From assembly GCF_025527015.1 (NCBI RefSeq), contig NZ_JAODIM010000042.1, positions 603,688-667,687 of the forward strand: a stretch of 64,000 nucleotides of DNA, in the 5' to 3' direction. Made by a program: the position numbers and the translations under genes. The notes under the pieces are model-generated. The model made no database searches and had not been told where the DNA came from. It saw only the letters and a program-made list of their open reading frames with translations. This document shows positions 51,211 to 60,195 of this stretch, one piece after another. The DNA comes from Winslowiella arboricola. Its GTDB lineage: Bacteria; Pseudomonadota; Gammaproteobacteria; Enterobacterales; Enterobacteriaceae. Within the stretch, counting starts at the first letter, position 1. Each line of letters opens with the position of its first letter.

Positions 51211-52284
51211 CTACCGGATTCTACTCAATTGATTCTCTGCCGCCATTTTGTCGCCACTTTTGGCGGCAATGATCGCCAGTGGATTGCGACTAATTGCCTC
51301 TTCAAGATGATCCGGCGCGAAATGCGCATAACGCATTGTTACGCGTATATCTGAGTGCCCGAGAATACGTTGCAGTACGATGATATTGCCCCCGGCCATC
51401 ATAAAGTGACTGGCAAAGGTATGGCGTAAAACATGGCTCATTTGTCCTTCGGGTAATTCAATTTCGGCTAGTCTGATTACCCGATAAAATTGCCGATAAC
51501 ACTCAGCGAAAAACTTCCCTTCTTTATTTTTTAGTTCGCTATGTAATGCGTTATCAATGGGAACAGTTCTGTTCTTTTTACCCTTGGTTTTAATGAAGGT
51601 GATTTTATTCGGTGATATCTGGCTGGCTTTAAGATTGGCGGCTTCACTCCAGCGCGCGCCGGTCGAAAGGCAGATTTTTACGATAAGGGTTAATTCGGGG
51701 TTGCCGTGAAGATCACAGGCTAAAAAAAGCTTTTTTATCTGGCTCTCGGTTAGCCATGCCATTTCTTTTTCTGGCTGGTCAAACTCGCGGATATTCTTTA
51801 GCGGGTTGGGGTAGTTAATCTCGCCCAGGCGTTCCAGCTCGTTAAACACCGCACGCAAAAATGCATGCTCACAGTTAACCGTACCGGTGGAAACCTTCAG
51901 TGATTTCTGGCTGGTCTTATAACCATTCTCAATCAGCCCGCTGAGGCGGCGGTCACGATAGTGCGCCCAGTCTTTCGGCGTGATGGCTGAAGCAACCGGA
52001 TCGCCCATCCCGTTACAGATAATATTAAGCTTACCTAAGCGCCCCTTTTTATCGCTAAGTGAGCAGCCGTGCAGTTTGTACCAGAGATCAATCAGCTCGC
52101 TCAGCAGCCTGCGGTCTTCTTTCTCGGCCAGCCACGGCTTAGCTTTGACCTCTTCAAGATGATACCGCTCATATGAGACGGCCTCAGCGCGAGTTTTGAA
52201 TTGTTTTCTGACACGCTTGCCGTTGCGTCCGTTGGGGTAGCATTCACAAAGCCATTTACCATCGGACTGTTTTCTAATCGCCAT
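51211..52284 (-). CDS. int: P2-type tyrosine integrase
   Basis: Site-specific recombinase for integration and excision. 357 residues from the ATG at 52284, which has AGGTGA upstream; a longer in-frame start lacks support. The N-terminal arm-binding domain (AIRKQSDGKWLCECYPNGRN) is like P2 Int. The catalytic residues are in LSTGARWSEA (R), SHVLRHTFASHF (H and R) and LGHSDIRVTMRYAHF (H and Y). It is separated from ogr by a terminator, so it has its own promoter in the about 80-nt AT-rich gap. Confidence 0.95.
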   Translation of the reverse strand: MAIRKQSDGKWLCECYPNGRNGKRVRKQFKTRAEAVSYERYHLEEVKAKPWLAEKEDRRLLSELIDLWYKLHGCSLSDKKGRLGKLNIICNGMGDPVASAITPKDWAHYRDRRLSGLIENGYKTSQKSLKVSTGTVNCEHAFLRAVFNELERLGEINYPNPLKNIREFDQPEKEMAWLTESQIKKLFLACDLHGNPELTLIVKICLSTGARWSEAANLKASQISPNKITFIKTKGKKNRTVPIDNALHSELKNKEGKFFAECYRQFYRVIRLAEIELPEGQMSHVLRHTFASHFMMAGGNIIVLQRILGHSDIRVTMRYAHFAPDHLEEAISRNPLAIIAAKSGDKMAAENQLSRIR

Positions 52285-52363
52285 ACTATCACCTGCAAAA
52301 AATAGCTGATGAAAATACTGTATATATAACCAGTTATCAATGTTTGTTTGCAGGCTAACAAAC

Positions 52364-52388
52364 ATAAAAAAACCTGCCGCAGCAGGTT
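52364..52388 (-). terminator. intrinsic terminator after ogr
   Basis: AACCTGC-CGCA-GCAGGTT at 52371-52388, with seven A residues on the left that read as a T-tract on the minus strand. It lies 4 nt after the ogr stop and isolates int from the late tail operon. Confidence 0.9.
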
Positions 52389-52392
52389 AGGA

Positions 52393-52611
52393 TTAGAGCC
52401 AGAGTGTTCCCTGATTGTCGCGGGATGGGTGGGGCGGCGCCTTATTGATAACCCCTGGCTGCATAATGATACCCGTGACGCTCTCCAGTGATTTAAAGGT
52501 ACAGCCGCAATTGATGTTCTGGCACTGGTGATAGCGCTCTTTGGTTTCCTGTGAAATGTAGCGGCTGGATCTCGCATGAGAAGCAGTCTGGCATAACGGG
52601 CAATGCATCAT
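52393..52611 (-). CDS. ogr: Ogr/Delta-family late transcription activator
   Basis: 72 residues. A zinc-finger activator of P2-like late promoters that contacts the RNA polymerase alpha subunit. The cysteines are in MMHCPLC and CQNINCGC, and the stretch ARSSRYISQETKERYHQC is typical. Its presence suggests that the tail genes are under phage-style late control. Lies between D and int, 88 nt after D. Confidence 0.95.
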   Translation of the reverse strand: MMHCPLCQTASHARSSRYISQETKERYHQCQNINCGCTFKSLESVTGIIMQPGVINKAPPHPSRDNQGTLWL

Positions 52612-52698
52612 GAGTTGACCAACCTTGTTTAAAATTCATAAATCATACATTTACGAGTTATATTCTGAATAAGCAAACACGAATTTGCAAATGTTAGT

Positions 52699-53844
52699 TT
52701 ATGCTTCAGTGGATTCGTAGCCAATATCACTAAGTAATATCTCAAGATTTAGCGTGGTGGTGTAGCCATTGTCGCCGAGGTTGTGCGTTACCTTACTGAT
52801 TATCCACGGCTGTGCATCGATCACCGATTTAAAGCCGCTGACTGTCAGCGGTGTTTCAGGAAACAGATCGGCGCGGCCCATCGCCAGCGTCAGCGAGAAC
52901 TCAGCAACGCCGCGCTGCAGCTTTTCCCATTTCGATTGTGCGGCACGCATGGCGGCGGCTTTGGTGCTGAAAACCGTGGTCAGCGCAAATACGTTATCCT
53001 CGCTGCCCGCCAGATAATCACCTTCGCGCGCTTCCGGTTCTTTGCTGGTCTTTGCCTTTTTCGCTTTCGGATGTTGCAGGGCGCGCAGGTGCTGCTCTTT
53101 TTTCTTACGCTGCAGCTTTACCTTTTTCGGCTTCGGCTCTTTGGTATGCAGCCAGCTGGCAGTCACGCCGGTATAGGCGCCACGGTCAGCAATACTGAAA
53201 CTGTGCCGGTCGCCATCCTTACGGGTAATGGTCATCTGCGGGATCGGTTTTCCGCTGGCGGTAACCGCGCTGCCGGGCTTAATAAACAGCAGCCGCCCGG
53301 ATTTAATCGCAGCTATGGCGCCGTTCAGGGTAGCGAGGCGGGTCAGAAACTTCGCGTCAGTCTCCTGCGTCTGGTCGATATGGCTGATTTTAATCTCCGC
53401 CAGACCGGCGGCGGGCATGGCTGTTAGCTTGTTACGTGCGGCAACCTGTTTCAGTATCTCGCCCAGGGTGGTGTCGTGATAAGACACCTCGCGGCGGGAA
53501 TTCAGCGAGCCGCGAAAATCGGCGCTGCGGGCGCGGATGGTCAGCGTATCGGGTGCGCCATGATGCTCAACCTCATCAACGGTAAAATCACCCTTACCGA
53601 TAAGCGATGCCCCTTTCCAGCCCAGGTGAAGCGCCACCACAGCGCCGCGTTCGGGTAACGACAGCAACCCGTCGGTGTCGTCCAGCTCGATATCCAGCTG
53701 GTCAGCTTCAAAGCCGCGGTTATCGGTCAGCGTCAGCGATATCAGACGCGGCCTGATACTGGTGGTGATATCTTTCGCGTTAACGGTCAGCATAAAGTCA
53801 GGTGACATCTGCGCACCGGCAGCGATCGGCAGGCTGCTAATCAT
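52699..53844 (-). CDS. tail protein D (baseplate hub / late control gene D)
   Basis: 381 residues (P2 gpD 387). The hub protein at the tail tip, structurally like T4 gp27. Segments TVNAKDITTSIRPRLISLTLTDN, RGSLNSRREVSYHDTTLG and SHIDQTQETDAKFLTRLA match the family. A lysine-rich piece near residues 238-272 (PKPKKVKLQRKKKE and KAKKAKTSKEP) is unusually basic. It starts on the ATGA of the U stop, so D and U are coupled. Confidence 0.94.
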   Translation of the reverse strand: MISSLPIAAGAQMSPDFMLTVNAKDITTSIRPRLISLTLTDNRGFEADQLDIELDDTDGLLSLPERGAVVALHLGWKGASLIGKGDFTVDEVEHHGAPDTLTIRARSADFRGSLNSRREVSYHDTTLGEILKQVAARNKLTAMPAAGLAEIKISHIDQTQETDAKFLTRLATLNGAIAAIKSGRLLFIKPGSAVTASGKPIPQMTITRKDGDRHSFSIADRGAYTGVTASWLHTKEPKPKKVKLQRKKKEQHLRALQHPKAKKAKTSKEPEAREGDYLAGSEDNVFALTTVFSTKAAAMRAAQSKWEKLQRGVAEFSLTLAMGRADLFPETPLTVSGFKSVIDAQPWIISKVTHNLGDNGYTTTLNLEILLSDIGYESTEA

Positions 53845-54359
53845 CGCAGGATCCCCCCGACAGATGAGGTAACGGTACTCGCCGCATTATTAATGGCGGC
53901 GGACAGTTGCCCTGGCAGATTACCCGCGCCGCTGATTAAGCCGTCGGCCTGCTTTTTCAGATCGCCAAACATCGCAGTCAGTGACTCATCAACGCGCTTC
54001 AGACTGACGTTAAAGTTGATTTTGCGCGCCGTGCCGTCGGAGAAAAACTCGGCGTGCGTCTCGCTGAAGTTCTCAACAACATACATGCCGTAGATGGTGC
54101 CATTGCCACCAATCAGCGGCCACGCCCGGCCCTCGTCGGCCATGAGTTTCAGTACCAGCAGCGACACGGTGCCGCCGGTTACCTCCGGGCGCAGCTCGCC
54201 GGACAGGGTGATCTTCTCATCACCGACGCCGGTAAACTGCGCCGATGCGCGTTGCCCGACGCGGCTGTTTGTCGGCCAGCGATAATCAACGCTGCGCTGC
54301 AGCTCCTGATAGGGCAGAGTCTGGCGCATAAATACCATCATGCCGTAAATCATCATCAT
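53841..54359 (-). CDS. tail completion/terminator protein U
   Basis: 172 residues with the P2 gpU pattern: MIYGMMVFMRQTLPYQELQR, then RWPTNSRVGQRASAQFTGVG and DEGRAWPLIGGNGTIYGMYV. It acts at the tail end or baseplate of P2-like phages. Starts 5 nt after gpT, with GGGAGGA located in the end of the T gene. Confidence 0.94.
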   Translation of the reverse strand: MMMIYGMMVFMRQTLPYQELQRSVDYRWPTNSRVGQRASAQFTGVGDEKITLSGELRPEVTGGTVSLLVLKLMADEGRAWPLIGGNGTIYGMYVVENFSETHAEFFSDGTARKINFNVSLKRVDESLTAMFGDLKKQADGLISGAGNLPGQLSAAINNAASTVTSSVGGILR

Positions 54360-54363
54360 CGCT

Positions 54364-56823
54364 TTAATCCTCCCATCCCATTATGCTGCGCTCTTGTGCG
54401 GCGGCCTGACGCTTTTCACGCGCCCGGTTCTCGGCCATCAGCGACAGTGCGTCGTCTTTTGTCATCCCCGGATGCATATTGATGGTGTATTCACTGTGAT
54501 AGCTGTTCTGGCTGGATGGCTTGCTGCCAGCGCCAGCCGTGACGGGGGAATAACCTGCCGCACCGCCCAGCGCCGGGTTGTATGAATATGTCGTGTCATA
54601 GCCTGCGCCGCCGAGTGCCGGGCCTTCGGGTTGTGGCACTTTGTCGCCAAGGCCATCAGACTGTTTGTCGATAATGCCGAGTTTTTCCAGCACCCAGTCG
54701 ATACCGCTGCGCAGCTGATCCAGTGCTTCAGAGGGGATTTTCAGCCCCTCGGCCAGCATATTGCCGAACTTCTTCCCCATATCGGCGGCAGATTCGAGTT
54801 GCTCCTGTGAGGCTTTGACCGGCGTAATCAGCTCCTTAAACCAGTTGATCACTGCTTTCACCTTGTCGGTTATCCATGCGAGGACGGGCTTTAAGGAGCC
54901 AAAGGAATTAGTGACTGGCCCCATGGCAGCGGTGAACCCTTCGGCCACGCCCGACATAAAGGCGCTAATCGGTTCCCAGTATTTACGGATGAGCAGCGCA
55001 CCGGCAGTAAACAGGGCGACCACGGCCACCACCGGCAGGCTGATGGCGCCAAGGGCGGCAGCGATGGCGCCCCCGGCTACGGTAAAAGCCGTACCTAAAA
55101 ACCCGGCGACGGCCACCAGTGCGCTGACGCCGGTAACCACAGGCCAGGCAATCAGACCGATAGCACCGAGCGCGCCTACAAAGATCAGGCCAGCGGTTGC
55201 TGCTTTGGTAATACCGCCCGCCAGTTCAGGATTAGCCTGAATCCACTTATCGACGCTCAGCAGAAACTTAGTGGTGTTCTGCGTCAGCTTGCGCAGACTG
55301 CCCTCCATCTGGTCAAACAGATCGGTGCCAATGGCCTCGCGCGCGGAATCCAGCTCCTTAAAGTCACCGCCGAGATTGTCCTGCTGCACCCTGACCAGCT
55401 TCTCTGTCGCTCCGTCCGAACCCTGAAAGGTCTTTGTCAGCTCATCAAGCGCGCCACTGGCTGCGGACTTCAGCAGCGTTGCGGCTGATGAGGCGGCCTC
55501 TTCACCAAAAATGGTTTTCATATACTCGGCCTGCTGCGCGGTGCCGAGCTTGTTCTTTTCAAATGCGTGCTGCATTTCCTTCAGGATGGTGAAGAAGGGG
55601 CGCATATTGCCTTTGTTGTCGGCAGTTTTAACGCCCAGTTCTTTAATCGCAGAAAATGCCTGACCGGTCGGCGCCTGCAGGCGTGACAGCATGGCGCGTG
55701 CGCCGGTGCCTGCCATACTGCCGGTGATACCGTTCTTAGCCAGCAGGCCGATCATTGCGGTGGTCTGCTCCACGCTGACCCCTGCGTTTTTTGCCACCGG
55801 CGCGATATAGGTCAGCGCATCGCTTAACCCGTCAAAGTTAGCAGCGGTTTTATTCAGCGTGGCTGAGATCACATCGCCCAGGTGCGCGACTTCGCTGTTT
55901 GCCATACCAAACGCGCTTTTGGTACTCATCAGCAGACTGGCGCTCTCTTCCATGGTGCGGTTATTTGCCAGCGACATATTCAGCGTCACCGGCGTTGCCG
56001 CCCTGATGTCATCAACGTTGCCGCCCGCTTTGGCGATAACGATCTGCGCGTTGGCCGCATCGCCCGCTGATGCTGCGGTGTTATCACCAATCTGGCGCGC
56101 CTGGGTGCGCAGGGACTGAAACTCAGGCGAGGTTTTATCAAGGCCGAGTGTTGCCTGCAGCGTGGAGTTAGCCTGCGCAAATTCATAGCCGGGGCGCAAT
56201 ACAGAGGCACCGGCAACCGCGCCGACAGTCGCCGCACCGACACCCGCTGCGCCCATATTACGCATTTTACCCGCTGCCACCTGGCCGTTACGGAATCGCT
56301 CACTGGTGCGGTTTAGCTTCTCCTGCTGCTGGTTCAGCCGCTGCAATTCCATCTTCTGCCGGCTGAGTGACACCGTCGCCTGTGCCGAACTGGAGCGCAG
56401 CTGTTGCTGCTCACTGCTGAGATTTTTAGTCGAGATGCCCGCCGCTTTCAGGGCTTCGCGCTGCTGCTGCACCGACAGGCGCAGGCTGTTCGATTTGCTT
56501 TGCAGCTCTGCGGCGGCGCGCTTTGCGGCCTCCAGCGCTTTCGCCTGGGCGTTAGTAGGCTGTGCAGTATTACGAAACTGCACGGCCAGTGCAGCCGCCT
56601 CATCCTTCGCTTTCTGCAACGCCTCTTTTGTGACTGCCAGCTGTGCGCTGGTTTTACGAAAGCCGTCAATTTTCGCCGCCTGCTGGTCGAGCGCTTTGAT
56701 ACCGGCCTGCGTATCGCGGATGCCGCTGCTCAGTGATTTGGTGGCGGTCTGAATGGCCTTAAACGGTCGGGTAGCCTGATCGACCGCTTTCAGCAGTACC
56801 TGCAGCTTCAGGTTATTACTCAT
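54364..56823 (-). CDS. tail tape measure protein T
   Basis: 819 residues (P2 gpT 815). Sets the tail length and threads the tail tube. An N-terminal coiled coil rich in Gln, Ala and Lys (about 20-190), a TP901-type central domain (GAAGVGAATVGAVAGASVLR onward) and hydrophobic helices near 540-620. The ATG at 56823 (MSNNLKLQVLLKAVD) matches P2 best; one at 56829 is also possible. Its length is normal, so the tail should be of P2 length (about 135 nm) if functional. Confidence 0.95.
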   Translation of the reverse strand: MSNNLKLQVLLKAVDQATRPFKAIQTATKSLSSGIRDTQAGIKALDQQAAKIDGFRKTSAQLAVTKEALQKAKDEAAALAVQFRNTAQPTNAQAKALEAAKRAAAELQSKSNSLRLSVQQQREALKAAGISTKNLSSEQQQLRSSSAQATVSLSRQKMELQRLNQQQEKLNRTSERFRNGQVAAGKMRNMGAAGVGAATVGAVAGASVLRPGYEFAQANSTLQATLGLDKTSPEFQSLRTQARQIGDNTAASAGDAANAQIVIAKAGGNVDDIRAATPVTLNMSLANNRTMEESASLLMSTKSAFGMANSEVAHLGDVISATLNKTAANFDGLSDALTYIAPVAKNAGVSVEQTTAMIGLLAKNGITGSMAGTGARAMLSRLQAPTGQAFSAIKELGVKTADNKGNMRPFFTILKEMQHAFEKNKLGTAQQAEYMKTIFGEEAASSAATLLKSAASGALDELTKTFQGSDGATEKLVRVQQDNLGGDFKELDSAREAIGTDLFDQMEGSLRKLTQNTTKFLLSVDKWIQANPELAGGITKAATAGLIFVGALGAIGLIAWPVVTGVSALVAVAGFLGTAFTVAGGAIAAALGAISLPVVAVVALFTAGALLIRKYWEPISAFMSGVAEGFTAAMGPVTNSFGSLKPVLAWITDKVKAVINWFKELITPVKASQEQLESAADMGKKFGNMLAEGLKIPSEALDQLRSGIDWVLEKLGIIDKQSDGLGDKVPQPEGPALGGAGYDTTYSYNPALGGAAGYSPVTAGAGSKPSSQNSYHSEYTINMHPGMTKDDALSLMAENRAREKRQAAAQERSIMGWED

Positions 56824-57249
56824 CGTCATTTGCTCCGCTGCGGATGAGTGCCTTGTGCCGCCAGTCGATAAGCTCGGCCAGCGGCATGTTGTACATTTCA
56901 GAAGGGGGCCAGTGGAAGAGGGTGGCGATATCGGCCATCAGGTCATTGACCGTCAGCCCGGCGGGCCAGCTTACTCTGCCGACTTCGAGGACAAAAAACC
57001 GATCACCCTGCCGCCGAGCGCAATCAAGTCTACCGGGTCGAGACTGATACACTCGGCTTTAGTCAGCGCTGGCAGCGTGATGCGCGGCAGCACGGTCAGC
57101 AGTGAATCCACATCCGCATTGCACAGCTCGGCCAGGCGGGTGCCGCGCAGGGCGCCGGAATTCGGCCTGATAACCTCAATGGTTTTAATTTCCGTCTCGC
57201 CGCGCATAATTGGCGTTTCCAGCGTAACGATATTGTCTTTCTGTTCCAT
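56816..57249 (-). CDS. tail chaperone E+E' made by -1 frameshift
   Basis: The E frame and the overlapping E' frame join at the slippery heptamer TTTTTTG (minus strand, 56992-56998). After a -1 slip the ribosome reads VLEVGRVSWPAGLTVNDLMA and ends in IRSGANDDE. The fused product has about 144 residues against 142 for P2 gpE+E'. It acts with E as chaperone of the tape measure protein during tail assembly. The E' end overlaps the T start. Confidence 0.92.
56971..57249 (-). CDS. tail chaperone E (unshifted product)
   Basis: 92 residues, the zero-frame product ending in FLSSKSAE. Segments IVTLETPIMRGETEIKTIEV and RPNSGALRGTRLAEL match P2 gpE. Lies between FII and T as in P2, 60 nt after FII. Confidence 0.93.
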   Translation of the reverse strand: MEQKDNIVTLETPIMRGETEIKTIEVIRPNSGALRGTRLAELCNADVDSLLTVLPRITLPALTKAECISLDPVDLIALGGRVIGFLSSKSAE

Positions 57250-57308
57250 GTTTTCTTATCTCACTTAAAAGGTGTTGAGGCGCCAGCACCGTAGCGCTGG
57301 CGTGCGTA

Positions 57309-57818
57309 TCAGTTCAGGCCGATATTTTTACGATGCTCAGCCAGGCGGTCAGTGCCGTTGACCTTTTCAATCATGTTGATGGTGTCGATCTCAATCAGGT
57401 CTTTGCCGTTCCATGTCAGCCTGAAATAGGTGTTTTTACTGGTGACTTTTGTCTCAGTGTCTTCACCCTGTTTGGCTTCGCCGAAATCGAACTGCTGATG
57501 CCTGCCACGCACCTCTACCTCAACCGCAATCGTCTCTTCGGTATCATCACGCTGGTAGGAGCCGGTAAAGCGCAGCGGCACGTCGCTTTTCCCCCACTGG
57601 CTGAGGATCAGCTCATCCATGCCGCCGATAGTCCATTCCATATCAAGCGCGTCATCTTCCAGACCGTTATCAATATGGGCGGCGCCGTTCATACCACCGC
57701 CGCGATACGCATCGAGCTTGCGCGCCAGCTTCGGCAGGGTGACGGCTGTCACCAGCCCCTGATAGCTGTTGGCGTCATTGAAAAGGTTCAGGTACTTCAG
57801 TTTTTTTGGTAGTGCCAT
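57309..57818 (-). CDS. major tail tube protein FII
   Basis: 169 residues (P2 gpFII 172). Forms the inner tube of the contractile tail. MALPKKLKYLNLFNDANSYQ, VTLPKLARKLDAYRGGGMNG and DMEWTIGGMDELIL are typical. GGAG lies before the ATG, 13 nt after the sheath gene. Confidence 0.96.
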   Translation of the reverse strand: MALPKKLKYLNLFNDANSYQGLVTAVTLPKLARKLDAYRGGGMNGAAHIDNGLEDDALDMEWTIGGMDELILSQWGKSDVPLRFTGSYQRDDTEETIAVEVEVRGRHQQFDFGEAKQGEDTETKVTSKNTYFRLTWNGKDLIEIDTINMIEKVNGTDRLAEHRKNIGLN

Positions 57819-57831
57819 TGTTTACGGCTCC

Positions 57832-59001
57832 TTAGCTGTTAACGGCGGCAGCGAACTGCACCAGATAGGTGTCAGTAATGCGCTGGCGCAGGGTGAGGTC
57901 TTCCAGCGGCGGCACCGGCGTATAGTCGTAATCGATAAACAGTTTGCCCGCTTTCAGGGTGTCTTTATCGTTGGCGCTTTCGTCATACCAGCAGTCGGCG
58001 CCGATGAGATACCCCGCGCTGACCAGCTCGCGAAACTTCGCCTTAATACCGGCGATAATGTCTTTCACCAGCGTCGGGGTCATGGGCTTATCCATCGCCC
58101 ACATATGCGCCTCGGCCATGGTGTCGGCAATCACCTGCGCGGTGCGGGTGTAGTTTTCAAAGGCGAACAGCGGATCGTCGCTACAGGTGCGGTTGCCCCA
58201 GAAGCGGAAACCGTCCTTGCGGATCAGGGTGGTGACGCCAGCCTGATTCAGCAGGTCGGCGTCGGTGCCAGCCTGCTGCAGATCCCAGAAGACCGACGCA
58301 GAAATGCCGGTTACGCCGTTAACGCCAACGTTCGACAGGGTCTTATGCCAGCCGGTGTCGTTGTCGATTCTGGCGCGCAGGCCCAGCGCCCGCGCCGTGG
58401 CATAAGCGGTTTCGGAGGCGTTCGCTGCGGTGTTCCAGGCGATAAAATCGGGCCAGATCACCATCAGCTCGCGCTGGCTGAAGTTGTCGCGATAAGCGGT
58501 GGCTTCGGTCAGCGTTTTGCAGCCATACGCGGAGATATAACCAAAGGCGCGCAGCTGCTGGCAGATGGAGGCCAGCGCTGTTGCCACTTCGAGTGAGTCC
58601 AGACCCGGCACGCCGAGAATGCGCGGTTTCACGCCGAGGTCGCTTTGCGCACTTAGCAGCGCTTTCATGCCGGTGTAACGTCCGTTCTCGTCGGTTTTAC
58701 CGATGATATTGGAGGTGGTTTCCGCTTCGCTTTTGCCTTCCGCGACGCGCACCACAACGGTAACCGGTTTTGACTGATCGGCGATGGCCTGCAGTGACAC
58801 TGCCAGCGTACCTGTTTTACCGGCCTTGCCGATGGCAGACTGCACATTAGTCAGCAGTACCGGCGTATCGAGCGGGAAGGCCAGCGCATCGGCATCATCG
58901 GCGGTGCAGACCATACCGACGATAGCGGTTGAAACGGTGGAAATGGTGCGCGTGCCGTCGTTAATTTCGACGACGCGGACACCATGATGATAATCAGACA
59001 T
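57832..59001 (-). CDS. tail sheath protein FI
   Basis: 389 residues (P2 gpFI 396). Forms the contractile sheath around the tube. The ATG at 59001 ([19 protein letters not shown]) has GGAG 8 nt upstream; a GTG three codons earlier is less likely. Contains [20 protein letters not shown] and [16 protein letters not shown]. First gene of the FI-FII-E-T-U-D group; an AT-rich island separates it from the fibre genes. Confidence 0.96.
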   Translation of the reverse strand: MSDYHHGVRVVEINDGTRTISTVSTAIVGMVCTADDADALAFPLDTPVLLTNVQSAIGKAGKTGTLAVSLQAIADQSKPVTVVVRVAEGKSEAETTSNIIGKTDENGRYTGMKALLSAQSDLGVKPRILGVPGLDSLEVATALASICQQLRAFGYISAYGCKTLTEATAYRDNFSQRELMVIWPDFIAWNTAANASETAYATARALGLRARIDNDTGWHKTLSNVGVNGVTGISASVFWDLQQAGTDADLLNQAGVTTLIRKDGFRFWGNRTCSDDPLFAFENYTRTAQVIADTMAEAHMWAMDKPMTPTLVKDIIAGIKAKFRELVSAGYLIGADCWYDESANDKDTLKAGKLFIDYDYTPVPPLEDLTLRQRITDTYLVQFAAAVNS

Positions 59002-59363
59002 CTGATGCACTCCGTATTGAGGGTGCGCTCAGATTGTCAGCTCAGGCGGGCGCCTGCATGCAATCAGGGTTTGCTGGTCAGAGACACAACATAAATAATG
59101 TTATCCGATGGGTTTGTTTTTAACAGCATCATCACAAAGTCGGATGTCAGATATTTTATCCTGTCGCGAATTTGAAGCCGTAATCAGCAGTATGTGATTC
59201 ATGACAATAAGATTCAGGATGTTTCATTGTGTAATGTAAGGTTTTTAAATTAATTATCCTTCTGGCGCGCATCGCTGATATGTTTTTTACAGACTTTTCT
59301 GCCTTGCATGACCGTTTAAATAACGGCACGATGAAATATGATTTTATTTTGCCAGGAGGGTAA
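59002..59363. other. AT-rich spacer upstream of the sheath gene
   Basis: About 360 nt with clearly lower GC than the tail genes and no credible gene. It should contain the late promoter of the FI operon and the promoter of the plus-strand gene at 59364. A P2-type Ogr site (TGT-N12-ACA) could not be placed with confidence; TTGTGTCTCTGACCAGCAAA on the minus strand is only a partial match. Confidence 0.6.
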
Positions 59364-59615
59364 ATGAAGCTTCATCCGCGTTACTACCGGCTTCTGAATA
59401 CAATAAGGGAACTCAGATCGGCTCCCCCTGTATTAAGCAGGAAACACAGGGAAAGGCTGGTCGATATGGGACTCGTTGAAGCCTGTAAGGTAAATCACTA
59501 CGGGCGTGACTCAGTCTCTTACCGGCTCACGGTGCTGGGAGAGCAATTTCTCGCCGATTATGATGAACACATCAGACTGGAAAAACTCAAATGCAGGCCG
59601 ATGGCAAAGCGGTGA
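59364..59615 (+). CDS. small predicted winged-helix protein, cargo gene
   Basis: 83 residues, read against the tail genes and preceded by CAGGAGGGTAA. The pattern LVDMGLVEACKVNHYGRDS followed by VSYRLTVLGEQFL resembles the wing and last helix of MarR/PadR-type winged-helix proteins, so DNA binding is plausible but unproven. No exact family is recognised. It lies in the AT-rich island between the sheath and fibre genes, and its end overlaps the convergent secreted-protein gene by 29 nt. Confidence 0.65.
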   Translation: MKLHPRYYRLLNTIRELRSAPPVLSRKHRERLVDMGLVEACKVNHYGRDSVSYRLTVLGEQFLADYDEHIRLEKLKCRPMAKR

Positions 59616-60057
59616 TGTAACTTTTCATGTGCGCAGGTCTGTATAATAATTCTTCATGGTGATCATTAATGTTTACCAGTCTCACAGGTTCTGTGCCGTT
59701 CGCTGACAGTAACCGGATTAACTGCCTCGGGCGGGCCGCATAAATGATATTACCGTCCTCATCTCCAATCCAGTCAGAATACTGATCTCCGGAAGCCGTA
59801 GTAACCACGAGTGTGTTTTTCTCAAGCGCCCCTGTACGGCTCAGTATCGAGATAAATACTGATTCTTCATCAAGACAGCTTATCCTGAATATAACATCGG
59901 GTTTCTCAGATGAAATCAGATAGTTTCTGTCTGTTGTTTGCGTATTCCGGTTGAAGAAAATTCCTTCCCTTGTTTCACCGCCAGCCGCTGCATAATGAGT
60001 AAATATGCTCAGAAATGCAAGGCAGGTAAAACGGCAGGATTTGTTTTTAATGGCCAT
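59587..60057 (-). CDS. exported protein of unknown function, cargo gene
   Basis: 156 residues with a signal peptide (CRFTCLAFLSIFTHYAAA, cleavage likely after AAA or AAAG). The mature part of about 130 residues is mixed beta, with KPDVIFRISCLDEESVFISI and DQYSDWIGDEDGNIIYAA, and is rich in acidic residues. TCAGGAAT precedes the ATG. No family is recognised. A secreted product made from a tail operon without a structural role suggests lysogenic conversion, for example superinfection exclusion at the envelope or a host-interaction factor. Confidence 0.65.
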   Translation of the reverse strand: MAIKNKSCRFTCLAFLSIFTHYAAAGGETREGIFFNRNTQTTDRNYLISSEKPDVIFRISCLDEESVFISILSRTGALEKNTLVVTTASGDQYSDWIGDEDGNIIYAARPRQLIRLLSANGTEPVRLVNINDHHEELLYRPAHMKSYITALPSACI

Positions 60058-60105
60058 TTTTCATTCCTGAAGGAATCATTATCCTTCTAACAATGACAGG
60101 TTTTA

Positions 60106-60132
60106 TTAAGATGAAAAGTGGATTCATCTTAA
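60106..60132. terminator. inverted repeat between cargo gene and tail fibre
   Basis: TTAAGATGAA / TTCATCTTAA, a perfect 10-bp stem with a 7-nt loop in AT-rich DNA. It could end the fibre transcript on the minus strand, setting the cargo gene under its own control. The U-tract is poor. Confidence 0.5.
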
Positions 60133-60195
60133 TAAGAAACTGTACAGAGCCTGCTAAATTAAAAAAACTATCATCATTAAATCGCCAGACCTTCT

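Noticed and set aside
52285..52365. A 27-codon N-terminal extension of the integrase.
   Set aside because: The extension lacks similarity to P2 Int and the ATG at 52284 has AGGTGA in place; the region is better read as the int promoter.
59002..59100. An Ogr/Delta binding site (TGT-N12-ACA) for the sheath operon.
   Set aside because: Only partial matches were found on the minus strand; none has both half-sites at the right spacing, so no feature was called.
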